Below, one piece after another: positions 10,391-20,458 of a stretch of 28,291 nt of DNA. The notes beneath the pieces were generated by a model. That model was given only the letters and a program-made list of their open reading frames with translations, was not told the DNA's origin and did not search any database. Both the position numbers and the translations under genes were made by a program. The stretch's first letter is position 1. Each line of letters starts with the position of its first letter. The stretch is from Catenaria anguillulae PL171 (lineage: Eukaryota > Blastocladiomycota > Blastocladiomycetes > Blastocladiales > Catenariaceae), in NCBI GenBank assembly GCA_002102555.1, contig MCFL01000300.1, positions 1-28,291 on the forward strand. Direction: 5' to 3'.

Positions 10391-11330
10391 TTACTTCGTC
10401 GGTGGCTCTTCCACAACTGCTTCTCGATCGTGAAAGGGAACGTAACCTGGACGAACCGGATGACCTCGCGTGAAGCCGCAGTTGCTGCATGTTTGAGTGA
10501 TTGCCGGCATTGAGGCAGACTTGGATGTCGCTGGTGATGGCGTCTCCGGCTCGTCCACATCCATGGCGTCCGGATTTGCCGGTTGTTGCTCGGTCGCTTC
10601 GTTGTATGTTTCTGCAAGTAAACGAAGGTCAATATTGCGACGGAGCGTCGCATGGAAACAAATGGAGATGTGACGTACCAAATACTTCCACCTGCATGCT
10701 CAACCCAGGAACCAAGATCGTCCAACACCGCCGACACATGGAGTGCTTGACAGATGGATCACTGTTGAATCGATGGTTGTAAGTCAAAGGGAATGGGAAG
10801 GTTTCTCAGAACAGCCCATACATCTTCAACGCATTCTTCCTTGCCGTCATCATCATCTCCCTTCCCAAATGCCTCGCCACCGCCGCCAACGGCGAACTCT
10901 TTGCCACCCGCGGCGTGGTCCGCGCTCTCTTCCCCTTTGCGCCAGCCTTGCCTTTCGGCTTCGCCTGCGTCTGCGGCTGCACCGGCGCAATGTGCCCCGC
11001 CTGGTGTGCCATCAATTGGGCAGCTTGCATCAAGAAGTTCATGCGCTTGTACAGCTCCGAGCCTGCACCGGGACCTTGGATATCGCGGCGGGTTCCGGCG
11101 GCGGCTGCCTTCTTCATGGCCTTCTTGGATTGCGGCTGTTTCTGGGGCGGGTTGGGATTCGAGACTTTTCCTTTGCCCTTTTGTTGCTTTGGCCCGGTGG
11201 ATGTGGCTGCAGGAGGGGTCGATGTTGCGGATTGGGCGACATGGTTTGGCCTCGATCCGTGCTCTGCGAAAGGGGCGGTCGCGGGCGGATCGGGCCGAGC
11301 GGATGCTGAAGGTGCTTGTTGAGGATTCAT
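10391..11330 (-). CDS. RPR2: RNase P/MRP protein subunit Rpp21/Rpr2
   Basis: This nuclear subunit helps RNase P, and possibly RNase MRP, bind and process pre-tRNA. I assembled three exons: 11330-10822, 10761-10679 and 10611-10391, with introns of 60 and 67 nt (GTATGG...AACAG and GTACGT...TTGCAG). Joined, they give 270 residues in a single frame. The N-terminal 90 residues are low-complexity and Lys/Gln/Pro-rich. Then come the two family helices, RMNFLMQAAQLMA (96-108) and AVARHLGREMMMTARKNALK (150-169), the block DPSVKHSMCRRCWTILVPGL (171-190), and a second CxxC, CSNCGFTR (239-246). CxxC pairs at 179/182 and 239/242 make the zinc ribbon. The gap of 56 residues between pairs is long for the family and is filled by an acidic Pro/Thr stretch. 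The start at 11330 is the first ATG; an upstream TTG is rejected. It is divergent from the peroxiredoxin gene. Confidence 0.9.
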
Positions 11331-11574
11331 TGTGGGCTGCAAGTGCTATCGATAGACTGTTGAACTCTAGCTGGAACAGGAAGTGCGAGACTGGTCATAT
11401 ACCATTTAAATATGCAAAACATCGGCGGTCGACAGTACATATCAATAATCATACAAACTTGGGTTTTCACGGCCAAGCTAAGTCTGCAGCTGGTTCACGG
11501 CCCCGAATGCCCGACACCTTATGCACCGTCGGATCTTGAAAAAAAAAACTCTTCGCAAGATTCCAGATCCAGCC
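11331..11574. promoter_or_regulatory. Short divergent promoter between Rpp21 and peroxiredoxin genes
   Basis: Only 244 bases separate the two start codons, so the promoters must share this space. It contains an AT-rich patch near 11397-11415 (CATATACCATTTAAATATGC) that could serve as a TATA element, and a run of nine A about 30 bases before the peroxiredoxin ATG. No specific stress-response site is clear. Confidence 0.35.
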
Positions 11575-12330
11575 ATGTCCTCCGCTCCTGCCCCGCTCCG
11601 CCTCGGCAGCCTTGCCCCCGACTTTTCTGCTGACACGACCATCGGCCCCATGGGGTCTTTCCACACATTCATTGGCACCTCGTGGTGCATTCTGTTCTCG
11701 CACCCGGAAGATTTTACACCCGTATGCACCACAGAGCTGGGCGCGGTGGCCCGGCTCGCACCCGAATGGGCAAAGCGCAACGTCAAGGTAATCGGCCTGT
11801 CGTGCAATACGCTTGAATGTACTTTTCCCGTGGTTATTTCCTGTCAGCTTATGTAGTGTCCATCCATTGCTCACCCTAAAGACACAAACGCATGATGAAT
11901 AGCGCACGAGCAATGGATTGCCGACATTCAAGACACTCAGCACGCCACTGTCACCTTCCCAATCATTGCCGACCCGTCGCGCGCCATTGCCACGCTGTAC
12001 CAAATGCTGGACCACGCCGACCACGATCCAGGCAATGTGACGGCCGCGGGGATCCCCTGGACCGTTCGGTCCGTGTATGTGATTGACCCGGCAAAGAAGA
12101 TTCGGCTCATCTTGACGTACCCCGCGAGTTGTGGGCGCAATTTCAATGAGCTGTTGCGCGTTGTGGACAGCTTGCAGATGACGGATCGCAGGGGGGTCAC
12201 AACGCCGGCGGATTGGGTGGTGGGGCAGGAGTGTATTGTGCCGCCAACCATGCAGACCGAGGAGGCAAAGGAACGGTTTGGTGAAGTGAGGGTTGTGCGG
12301 GAGTACTTGCGGTATGTCAAGGCCGAGTGA
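11575..12330 (+). CDS. 1-Cys peroxiredoxin (Prx6 class)
   Basis: This thiol peroxidase reduces hydrogen peroxide and organic hydroperoxides; fungal members are cytosolic or mitochondrial. Two exons, 11575-11818 and 11903-12330, flank an 84-nt intron (GTACTT...AATAG). They join in frame to read LSCNTLESHEQWIADIQD, a perfect match to the family pattern. The product is 223 residues, the usual Prx6 length. The peroxidatic cysteine lies in HPEDFTPVCTTELG (Cys51), and a second conserved block is GLSCN (74-78). The C-terminal arm holds PASCGRNFNELLRVVDSLQ, typical of the class. There is no targeting peptide, so a cytosolic location is likely. The ATG at 11575 is chosen over in-frame upstream codons because the family begins APDFSADT about 14 residues in. 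The gene meets the methyltransferase gene tail to tail, 89 bases apart. Confidence 0.94.
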
Positions 12331-12419
12331 TCCGAGTGATGCAGACAGAAAGGAAGTATAGTATTGCCCGAACGTATCAAAATCTAGTGAAAAGCAAGTA
12401 CATGTTGTGAAAGTATGAA

Positions 12420-13282
12420 TTACCCAGTGAATGGAATCCACACGCCCACTCGTTTCCGATACGCAATGTACTCGTCACCAAAAAAGTGAACGAGCAGTTG
12501 CTCTTCATACTCGATCCGTTCCTTGAAGAACCACGTCAAGGCCAGTGCGTATCCAACCAGCGACACGGGGTTGCCCAGCAGCAATTGCGACCCAATGCCC
12601 CACCAGTAAAATGCAAAATAGGACGGGTGCCGCATCAATGCGTAGGGCCCCGATGTCACCAGCTCGTGCGTGCGGCGCTTGTGGTACTCGATTTGGTGGC
12701 TAAAGTTTGTGCCGGCATGAATCATGGAGTAGGAGCGCATGAACTGGCCGACGAGGATCAAGAAAAAGCCTGCAAGGAGAGCGTTAGTGAATGGACTCTG
12801 GCGTTTTCGGCGACGCAGCAGACGGACCAGATAGCCGAACGGTGGTGGGAATGGAGGCCGTGATCCATGGAAACCAGGCCAAGTACACAATGTACTCGAC
12901 CACGGCCACCGTGTTTGCTGCCGTATAACTCTTGCTGTGCGGAATCAAGAAAGCTGATTGAAATCGATGGTCAGATCGCACTTCTTGTGACCGATTCCAA
13001 CAACATCAGCGTGGACGTACACTCCAAGCTCAGCTTTGGGTAATTGTACATGGCTGTCACCAAGTACTCGGCAATGTGGAACACGGCCAGGGCCGTCACA
13101 AACACGCCCATCCAGAACCAGTCGGATCTTGGCCCTAGCATTGTGAGAATGGAAAAGCCAACGCCAAACACGGCGCCAATGCCAAAGGCGTAGGTGGCAA
13201 TGTTGTGCGGGTAGTGTGTGCCGTCGAGGAGGCGCATACGCCAAGCGGTGCCCGCGGAGGGCGCCGCCGCTGATGTTGCCAT
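12420..13282 (-). CDS. STE14: Protein-S-isoprenylcysteine O-methyltransferase (ICMT)
   Basis: This ER-membrane enzyme methylates the C-terminal prenylcysteine of CaaX proteins such as Ras, Rho and fungal a-factor-type pheromones, using AdoMet. Three exons, 13282-13021, 12953-12828 and 12769-12420, have introns of 67 and 58 nt (GTACGT...ATCAG and GTCCGT...TTGCAG). They close in one frame of 245 residues. The spliced order matches the human enzyme: YTAANTVAVVEYIVYLAWF, then GFFLILVGQFMRSYSMIHAG, then TNFSHQIE. The conserved C-terminal core is HELVTSGPYALMRHPSYFAF, followed by GSQLLLGNP, FFKERIEYEE and FGDEYIAYRKRV. Several hydrophobic spans fit the expected six to eight passes. The ATG is at 13282 and no signal peptide is needed. 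The second donor, GTCCGT, is weak, but the length and register of the join agree with the human protein. Confidence 0.93.
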
Positions 13283-13957
13283 AATGGGATGGAGATGGGC
13301 GGCTTGAACAATAAGTGGAGTTTGGTCCGCGACTTGTGAGATCAACAGGGATGTTGGGACACCCCAGTGTGCCTTGACGGAACAGAAGACAGAAAAATGA
13401 AGTCGTGGCGTGCAATTCGCTTAAAATGCAGCAAGTTTGCTTCATGGCATTGCGGTCCACTATGATATGGTACTTTCACGTTTCGCTTGTGCGTCCCACA
13501 TGTTCCGACACGTCGAGGCAGGCACCCCGATCCAACCACAGACGGCTGGCCTTCATATGACAGTCCGCGGACACGCGGCACGCGCGCGATACCGGTACCA
13601 ACTCGCCTCGCACCATGATAACTCGTCTCCCTCCCGGCCAAAGCTCATGCTCGTGCTCATGCGCATGCACGTACCTGTCTAGCCGCATTCGTCACCTTCA
13701 GCAGTGCTGACCACGGTGGCGATACGGTGCCGCTGTCAGGTGTTGCTCCATGCCTTGGTCCAGATATGGAAATATTTACATCCTCTCATACTTTTAACAT
13801 CAATGAAGGAGTAATTGATACATTAACATTGCATTCGACTCACGGAATGCACAAGTTGAACAGGACAACAACTGGTGAGTGAGGGTATCACATGAACGGG
13901 AGCAACACTCACAAATCAGAACGGTGTGAGACAAAGATCACAGAAGGAATCAGGGAA
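13283..13957. other. Gene-free stretch upstream of the ICMT gene
   Basis: These 675 bases lie upstream of the ICMT start and downstream of the polyglutamine gene. Short open frames occur on both strands but show no domain or good start. An AT-rich segment at about 13765-13835 may be terminator or spacer of the polyglutamine gene. I see nothing else supportable. Confidence 0.4.
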
Positions 13958-15004
13958 TCAACGACGAGCAGGCGACTGAGGACGCTTCTGTCCCTGCTGC
14001 GACTGTTGCTGATGCTGGGCCTGCTTGGCAGGGGGAGACTGAGGGCGAGTCGCATTCATGGTCGTTGGCTGCTTGCTCATCGACGGCGTGGCCGAGTTGT
14101 TGCTGTTGTTTGACCACAGGGGTTGACGGGAAGTCTGGGTCCATCCGTTCCACAAGAAGGTATCGTCACCGTGCGGCATGGTCGGCAACTGGCGTTGTTG
14201 TTGCTGAGGGCGCATCTGCACTGGCTGCTGCTGGCGCTGCTGTTGCTGCATCACAGGCTGCTGCTGCTTTTGCTGCTGAGACGACGAGGCAGGGCGCTGA
14301 GCCGGCTTGGGGGCAACATTCGAGCGCTGCTGCTGCTTAGGAAGGTGAGGCGCCATCCATTGTGGGACACGCGACTCGTCAAACAACCAAGCACCCGAAT
14401 GGAATGCATCGTCAACGTGCTCCTTCACGGGCGTTGGGCGGTACACTTGAGCGTTGCTGTTCTTGCTCGAGTGCTGCTGCGACTGTTGCTTGCTCTGTTG
14501 AGCTGACGACGTGGAGGACGTGGGACGCGAGACAGGCTGCTGCTGCTGCTGCTTCAGAGTCGACTTGGACGCGGCAGCTTGCTGCTGCTGAGTGGGAAGC
14601 TGAGTCGACATCCATTGAGGCACACGCGATTGGTCAAACAACCAAGCGCCAGAGAGGAAGGCATCGTCAGGGTGCTCTTTGACGGGGGTCGGGCGGTACA
14701 CCTGAGCATTCGACTTGAGCTGCTGGTGCGACTGCGACTGCGACTGCTGCTGCTTGGGGTTGACCTGGTTGGTCTTGGCCTGTTGTTTGACTGGCGCCTG
14801 GGAAGCAGCCGATTGAGGACGCGAGACAGCCTTCTGCTGTTGTTGCTGCTGGTGCTTCATGGCATTGTTGGAAACGGGGATGGAAGCGGTCGTGGGACGA
14901 GACTGCAGCTTGGGCTGCTGCTGCTGCTGCTGCTGAAGCTTGGGATTGGCCGATTGCTGCTGGACAGCTTGGCGGAGAGCGGGTTGGACTTGTTGGCGAC
15001 CCAT
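13958..15004 (-). CDS. Polyglutamine protein with three copies of a short aromatic module
   Basis: I do not recognise this 348-residue protein. It is a single exon starting at the ATG of MGRQQVQP; a TTG 15 bases upstream is rejected. About a third of the residues are Gln, in runs of up to seven encoded by CAG/CAA. Set into this are two near-identical modules, at residues 98-136 and 183-222. Both contain SNAQVYRPTPVKEH, DDAF, SGAWLFD and SRVPQWM. A shorter third copy lies at 273-299 (HGDDTFLWNGW then SRQPLW). Between modules, the motif RP[TQA][ST] recurs six times (SRPTT, SRPQS, SRPTS, QRPAS, TRPQS, KRPQS). There are no membrane segments. The pattern suggests short linear binding sites displayed on a flexible Gln-rich chain, as in RNA-granule or transcription scaffolds, but that is inference. 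Confidence 0.75.
   Translation of the reverse strand: MGRQQVQPALRQAVQQQSANPKLQQQQQQQPKLQSRPTTASIPVSNNAMKHQQQQQQKAVSRPQSAASQAPVKQQAKTNQVNPKQQQSQSQSHQQLKSNAQVYRPTPVKEHPDDAFLSGAWLFDQSRVPQWMSTQLPTQQQQAAASKSTLKQQQQQPVSRPTSSTSSAQQSKQQSQQHSSKNSNAQVYRPTPVKEHVDDAFHSGAWLFDESRVPQWMAPHLPKQQQRSNVAPKPAQRPASSSQQQKQQQPVMQQQQRQQQPVQMRPQQQQRQLPTMPHGDDTFLWNGWTQTSRQPLWSNNSNNSATPSMSKQPTTMNATRPQSPPAKQAQHQQQSQQGQKRPQSPARR
14108..14188 (-). repeat. Degenerate module copy 3 in the polyglutamine protein
   Basis: Residues 273-299 of the product. Only the core pattern remains: DDTF, a Gly-Trp two residues after Trp, then SRQPLW matching SRVPQW. The leading QVYRPTPVKEH segment is absent. Confidence 0.6.
14339..14458 (-). 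repeat. Module copy 2 in the polyglutamine protein
   Basis: Residues 183-222 of the product. It differs from copy 1 mainly at HVDDAFHSG, FDESR and APHLPK. Aromatic and acidic positions are retained, which suggests selection on the module. Confidence 0.8.
14597..14713 (-). repeat. Module copy 1 in the polyglutamine protein
   Basis: Residues 98-136 of the product. The copy contains QVYRPTPVKEHPDDAFLSGA followed by WLFDQSRVPQWM and ends in a Gln run. Its DNA is clearly related to copy 2. Confidence 0.8.
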
Positions 15005-15597
15005 GATTGGTGATTGCAATTGAGATAAATGTTGCTTTGAAGTGGACTCAGATTGGGGACAGGCAAGGTGTGTTGCTGGGATACTGGAGCTAATATGGGG
15101 GAAGAGGAGATGGGAGTGTGGCCGCTCTTTATCGTGTGGTCGCTGGCCAAAAGATCGCAGTCAAGCGAGTGCTCGCTCACAACGTTCACATTCTGTAGAC
15201 GCCCGATCGCCGATGGCACGACCGATTGGTTGGTTGGTTGGTTGGTTGGTTCGTGCATGGCCGTCCATCCAACTTGCCAAGCCGACGTGTCACGCGTTCC
15301 GACCGACAATGCGCACAGGACAGAGTGAGGACTCGACGCTAAAAACAGGCCATAATCAACAAAATTGATGGTCTATTGCTACATATGAAGCAAGAAAAAT
15401 GGATGGGTACAGATTGAAACAACGCCAGGGCCAGGAAAAGAAAGGTGACTGAAGAGGGTCAAGGCATATGCCGCGAAAAGTAATGAGCGTGGGATCTGAT
15501 GCCAGGGAAAAGAAAGAGCGTGCAAGTGAAACAAAGTGAAAGAACCAAGTACAGAGTGCAAGGATAAAGCAACAGACAGATCAACAAGATGAACCGC
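15005..15597. other. Intergenic region with a TTGG tandem repeat
   Basis: This stretch of 593 bases lies between two minus-strand genes, so it holds the 3' end of the GPCR gene's neighbour space and the promoter of the polyglutamine gene. A TTGG simple repeat of about six and a half units lies at 15226-15251. The part near 15380-15560 is A/G-rich on the plus strand (pyrimidine-rich on the coding strand). No gene is seen. Confidence 0.5.
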
Positions 15598-18500
15598 TCA
15601 CCCATGCGTCGACTTGTACCCACCATACTGGGACTGAATTTGGTTCGCTACGCCTGACCGTGCACCGCCATTGAATGGCTGACCAGCACCTGCCCGCGAC
15701 TGCAACCCGTTCATGGTGCTCAATCCAATCCCCGTGGCATTGTTGCCGCTGGCACTCTTGTTTGCCGACGACTTGGACATAACCAAGCAATGCACCGACA
15801 ATGCCCTGATCCACGCGGCCTTGTCCGCCTCCTTGTTAAACTGAACCAAGTACGACGTCGAGTCTGCGCGAATCTCAATGCACAGCGGATACGCCGATGG
15901 CGCAGGGTCAAACTGGATGGACCGCAGCTTGAACAGCTTGCCCTGCTCCGTCTGGTTGGTCATGCGCGTCATACCCAGATACCCTTCAAGCGCAAACAGC
16001 GTAAGCCGATTCGTATGCCACGTCTCAAAGAGCTTGTTGGCAATCTTGCATGGATACTTGCCGTGCAGTGTCTGTGGCTTGCCCGGGACAGCCTCGCCCG
16101 TGGAAATGCCGCCGCCCGACGAAGATTGCCCATCCGACAGGTTCATCTTGATGCCAGTCGACGACGACTTGGTGATGGTTTGGTGCAGGCCGAGAGCAAT
16201 GCGGCCGATCAGGCACACGTACGTGAAGGTCGCGGCATAGAGAACCGTGATGGCCTTGATGTAGTACGCGCCAAGGGCAAAGTCGGCGGCGACAATGAAG
16301 AGGAAAGGACTGATAATGAGGCCCGACAGGAACACGTTTTGCAGACTATACATGATGAAGACGGACTCGCGGAACGATCTATGACAGGACACATACGGCG
16401 TATTAGCACGTAGATGCAGAGCAACAACAACGTGGTTCAGTGGAATGACCGTACGAATACGCCTTGCGCGTCTTGTACGCAAGATACGAGACGGTCAAGA
16501 GTAGAATCCCATTGTACACGAGCGACGAGATGGTCATGATCCGGTCAAAGTCGGGCGAATTAGATGCGCACTCGTAGTAGTACGAAGTGACCGTCTTTTT
16601 GTACTTGGGCTGCAAAGGAGCGACAAACGTCCACACGAGCAGGATACACACTTGGACGAGAATGATGGCCGAGCAACCCAGGAACAAGTAGCCGTCGCTG
16701 AGCTTGTTGAGCTTGCGCAACGTAGAATTATCGAATACCTTCCAGATCCTGTATGCCTGCAGGAAGGAACGTAGGAAAGTGTGAGCATGGATGTGGCAAG
16801 AATTCGTGGTCAAAGCGGAACAAATCACGAAGTAAAACCAACCTTGGCAGCAGTCGCACCCATGGTGAACTCGAACCCAATCAAAAACAGCCACTTGCTG
16901 AGGTTGCAAGTCATGATTGTCGGTACACCGATCCAGAGCGAGGTACTCGCAAGCACCATGCACAATCCAATGGCAATCATGAACAACATGGGCAGAGACA
17001 TTTGGCGAACGGTGGTGTGGTTGCGATGTGTAAACAGGTAGCCGACGGTGGCGAGAATGACGAGAATAAGGGCCGCAGTTGCGGCCAGAATGACCAAGAC
17101 GCCAATGTCGGAAAACTCTGGGTGGCGGCGAGCGAGCTCGGGCTTGTCCTGGGGAATGACCTTGGACCCACCAAAGAAGGTTGGTGTAGCCACGGGATCC
17201 TTGACCATGGTCTTTGCCACTGGGTCGACCACATGAGTGGTGATGGCCTTGCCGCCGAAAATGTTGTAGATGTAGTAAGACCCGACCCGGTCGCCATCCG
17301 CGTTGAAATTGACGGCACCTGACGTGGGTGACGTGAAATTTTGCAAAAAGTCCCGCAAAGTCGCACCTTTGAGATCTCGATCGAGGGTAGAGCGCTCAGT
17401 GTTGCGTCCGACCATGGTCTTGATCCCACGCGCGAGGGCATGGAGGCAATCGACAGTGACGGTGCCGTAGTATGGGGTATCCTGACGGGTAGGGAACTTG
17501 GTGCGATACCGCTCCAAGAATTTGCCAAAGTCGGAGCCGCGTTCCAGGATGAAGGGGTAGAACGTCCCGTCCGCCAAACGAATGTCCTCGCGCGAAAACT
17601 TCTTCTGGGCTTCTTCCTGCCACAGCGTCGCGATCGCTTCACCGCCAATCCACACCCACTCAGGGTTGCCAATGATTCCGAGCTTCTTGGCTTCACGAGC
17701 AACGTTAATGAAGTCGTTGTCTTGTCCAAAACTGAAAAATTGACAAGCGTCAAGTCAGTTGAAAAAGAGTTGGCGAAAGCATGCATGTGACGGCGAACGG
17801 GAGGAACGTACAAGAGCACAATACGGGAGCCCGCATTCTGAATACCCTCGATGGCCGACTTGAAGCCAACCGATGTGGGCAGGTCTGTACCGGCGGCAGG
17901 GGACGATGAGAAGGTTTGAATCGTCTCAATATTGAGCTTAAGCTCTGCGGCCGTGGTAGTAAACGTGTTGGTGATACCTTCGCCGTACCTGGAAGATTGG
18001 AGGGCCGGAATGCATGTGAGTAAAATCGTCGATGTGAGAGAGGGAACTCAAGGGAGGGAGGAGGTCGTACGCGTCGGACACGGCGAGAATCGAGCAACTC
18101 TTCCAACCCATGTTCTTCACAAAGGTGGCCAACACGGCGCCCTGTGCAAAGTCTGGAGGAATTGTGCGAAAGAATCGGTTGAACTCTTTCTTGTCCGACA
18201 AAGCCGGCGAGGTTGCTGAGCCTGTGCATTGCCACATCTGCGTAAAAGGGAATCGGAATGTCAGAAGAATCAGCCAAAGCCACAGGCAGGGAGAGGAATC
18301 GGCGTACATTGAACTGATTGCCGGCAAGTGCCATGGGAATGGTTGCGTCCGAGTTGAATTCGCCCACCATGCCAACGAGTCCATTCCTTGCCGCGTCGAA
18401 CATGGCCTCAACAGCCTTGGACTCTTGGTTTTGTGTGTCATAGCTGCAAAATTCGCCAAAAGAAGTTGGTGGTCAGTTAACGAGAACACGTTGGGAATGA

Positions 18501-18852
18501 CCTCGGGCGGAAGCAACGACGCACAATTTGAGTGAAAAGGTGTTGCCAGGAAACTCTTGTCGTGCCCATTGGTTGACGTCTTCGAGTCCGAGTTCAACCA
18601 CGTCTTTGATTGAGCCAACGAGTTCCTTGTCGTTCGAGGCTAAGTAAGAAAAAGGCAAGGCAGCAGGGAAATTTTTGCGTTTCGTCAGTCTCGCGAGAAG
18701 AGCGCGGCTGGATCAAGGCGAGGCGAGCGGGGTGCAGGTCAACACATACAGAGCGGCAGGGCGAGACCAAGCTTATACTCGGCGGCGTCGACCAGTGTCG
18801 TGGTACAGGCGAGGCACAAGAGTGCGATGAGTATTGATGTTGAGCAATGCAT
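15598..18852 (-). CDS. Class C (GABA-B-like) G-protein-coupled receptor with C-terminal PH-like domain
   Basis: This is a plasma-membrane receptor likely to bind an amino-acid-like or other small ligand and signal through G proteins. Eight exons close exactly to 889 residues: 18852-18750, 18639-18525, 18443-18308, 18237-18071, 17988-17812, 17731-16843, 16756-16455 and 16378-15598. Residues 1-24 are a signal peptide. Residues 27-430 form a periplasmic-binding-type ligand domain (FYDTQNQESKAVEA, GWKSCSILAVSDAYGEG, RIVLFFGQDNDF, WVWIGG). Seven membrane helices follow at about 442-467, 477-497, 503-525, 550-573, 602-622, 642-661 and 667-690. Cysteines in IMTCNLSKW and YYYECASN are placed for the family disulfide. 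FRESVFIMYSLQN is the TM6 entry block. Residues 735-828 look like a PH domain, with a late Trp in KAAWIRALSVH. A Gly/Ser/Gln tail ends the protein. Confidence 0.9.
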
Positions 18853-20458
18853 GGTGGTGAAGTGTGCGTGTGTTGGAAGAGGTGGACCAGGTCGGGTCGC
18901 TGTTGGTGGGGTTCCACGCACAACTTGAATTAACTTGGATGGGGAACAATTCCGGGTGCCACCAGAGCGAGAGATAGTGCACCGCCTCGTGGCGGATGAG
19001 TGTTTAGCGCCAGGCGATTAAGAGGTTGATGTGATCGGAAAATCGGCCTGGTGCGGGCTCAGGCAATTGGAGACAAGTAAACGATGCAAAGCGGTCGGGT
19101 AGGAGACGTTGGTGACTGTCTCAGGAAGAGCGGATGTTGCTCTATCAAGTATCATGCGATGGAGAATGATATAGTCAGCATCTTTTGACAAAGACACATT
19201 GCATGGGCAACGATTTCAAATGGAGCATTCAGCCCATGCGGACGGAATCCTCGGCTGAAAGATTTGGTTGCGCTGGTGTTGCTGCCACGGAACAGGTTTT
19301 GGAATGGCAAATTGACAGTGAGCAGCGGGCATACGTGCATCGCAATGTCCACACAGGCCCTGCCCAAGCAGCGTCATCCGCTTGTATGACTGGTCGTGGG
19401 GAAACAAAGAGGCCAAGATTGCGGGCTGGAAATGCGGCTGGGATGGATGGCCGGTGGCGGGGCGATGGGAGTCAAGGCCGCTGAACGTTGGCTGAGCCGA
19501 TAGCGGTGCACAGGTAACCGGTAGCCGGGCTGGGGCACATGACCGCTGGCTGGTACAGAATCATTGCGGAAGGTGTGCGCTAAACAAAAGGAAAGGTACC
19601 TCGCAAGCGATGGGCCGGCTTGTGTCTGGCGTCAAGGACTCTGTCGAAATGGATGCGTTGGGCCGTGAAGAGGAATGCAAAATCGCAAATGATGCATATG
19701 GTGGAGCGAGAGCAGGTCAAGAGCAGGTTCCGTTCAAGTCTAGTCATTTACATTGTAAACTCGCGGTGCTCATTAAATACATTGGCAAAAAGTGGTCATG
19801 TGTGGTGAAGGGAGGGTAATATATTTTGTCACGTCGGGGGTGACTTGACATGGTTTGCAACGACGTGCATCCAAGCGTCCACTCAGTCTGCGTATATATA
19901 CGTAGCCTGTCCGGCCGGCTAAGCCTTGCGATTTCCCGCGCCTCGCGCCCGTGCACTGGAATTGATGCAGGAACAACGGGAACTGCATTTAGCCGCCAGA
20001 TCTGCTCCGACTTGATGATATAATTGGTCATATATCTGTTTCAGTCCAGGCAAATCTTGGGTACATGAAATCACCTGCCAACGCCACACGTGTCTGACCC
20101 TGCCATGGTACCAGAGGATTGGAATCGTCGGACCTTCGATCATGTTAGTTGAGACACGTTTCTTCCCCTTTTTCTCGGTTACAGACGCCGGCGTCAGGCA
20201 TCCTCGGCGACGAGGTCAGCGCATCCACGGGCGCGGTTGATTACCTCAACTGCTAGCACGATAGTCGCAGGAGTTTATCAGCCACCCGACTCCATTCACA
20301 CATAGGATCAATCCCGTCCCGCAGGGAGACGGTAGATCCCAAATTATCTGGGTTGTCAAGCAAAAGGGCAAGCATGTCTGTATCTCACATATTTGACACA
20401 CGAAAACAAACGAAAACTTCTGGGCTCAAACGCGCAAACCCCAATCTCAACCGCTCTA
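18853..20458. other. Long gene-free stretch (about 1.6 kb) upstream of the GPCR gene
   Basis: This interval holds the GPCR promoter and the 3' flank of the BRO1 gene. Open frames are short (the longest about 99 codons, on the plus strand) and have no domain, coherent codon bias or clear start context. I searched by eye for tRNA arms and found none. A 12-base palindrome, CGTATATATACG, at 19891-19902 is TATA-like. A compact hairpin-capable segment, CCCGTCCCGCAGGGAGACGG, lies near 20314-20333. No gene is supported. Confidence 0.45.

Noticed and set aside
14000-15000. CTG/CAG-rich tract considered as a pathogenic-type microsatellite or mobile repeat
   Set aside because: The runs are short, interrupted by CAA codons, and read in frame as Gln within one ORF. 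They are coding low complexity.
19185-19819. Plus-strand frames of 99 and 69 codons in the long gene-free stretch
   Set aside because: They have no domain, no favourable start context and no similarity to anything nearby.
20040-20340. Possible tRNA or structured RNA
   Set aside because: Short hairpins are present, but no T-arm GGTTCRANTCC pattern or cloverleaf could be fitted on either strand.
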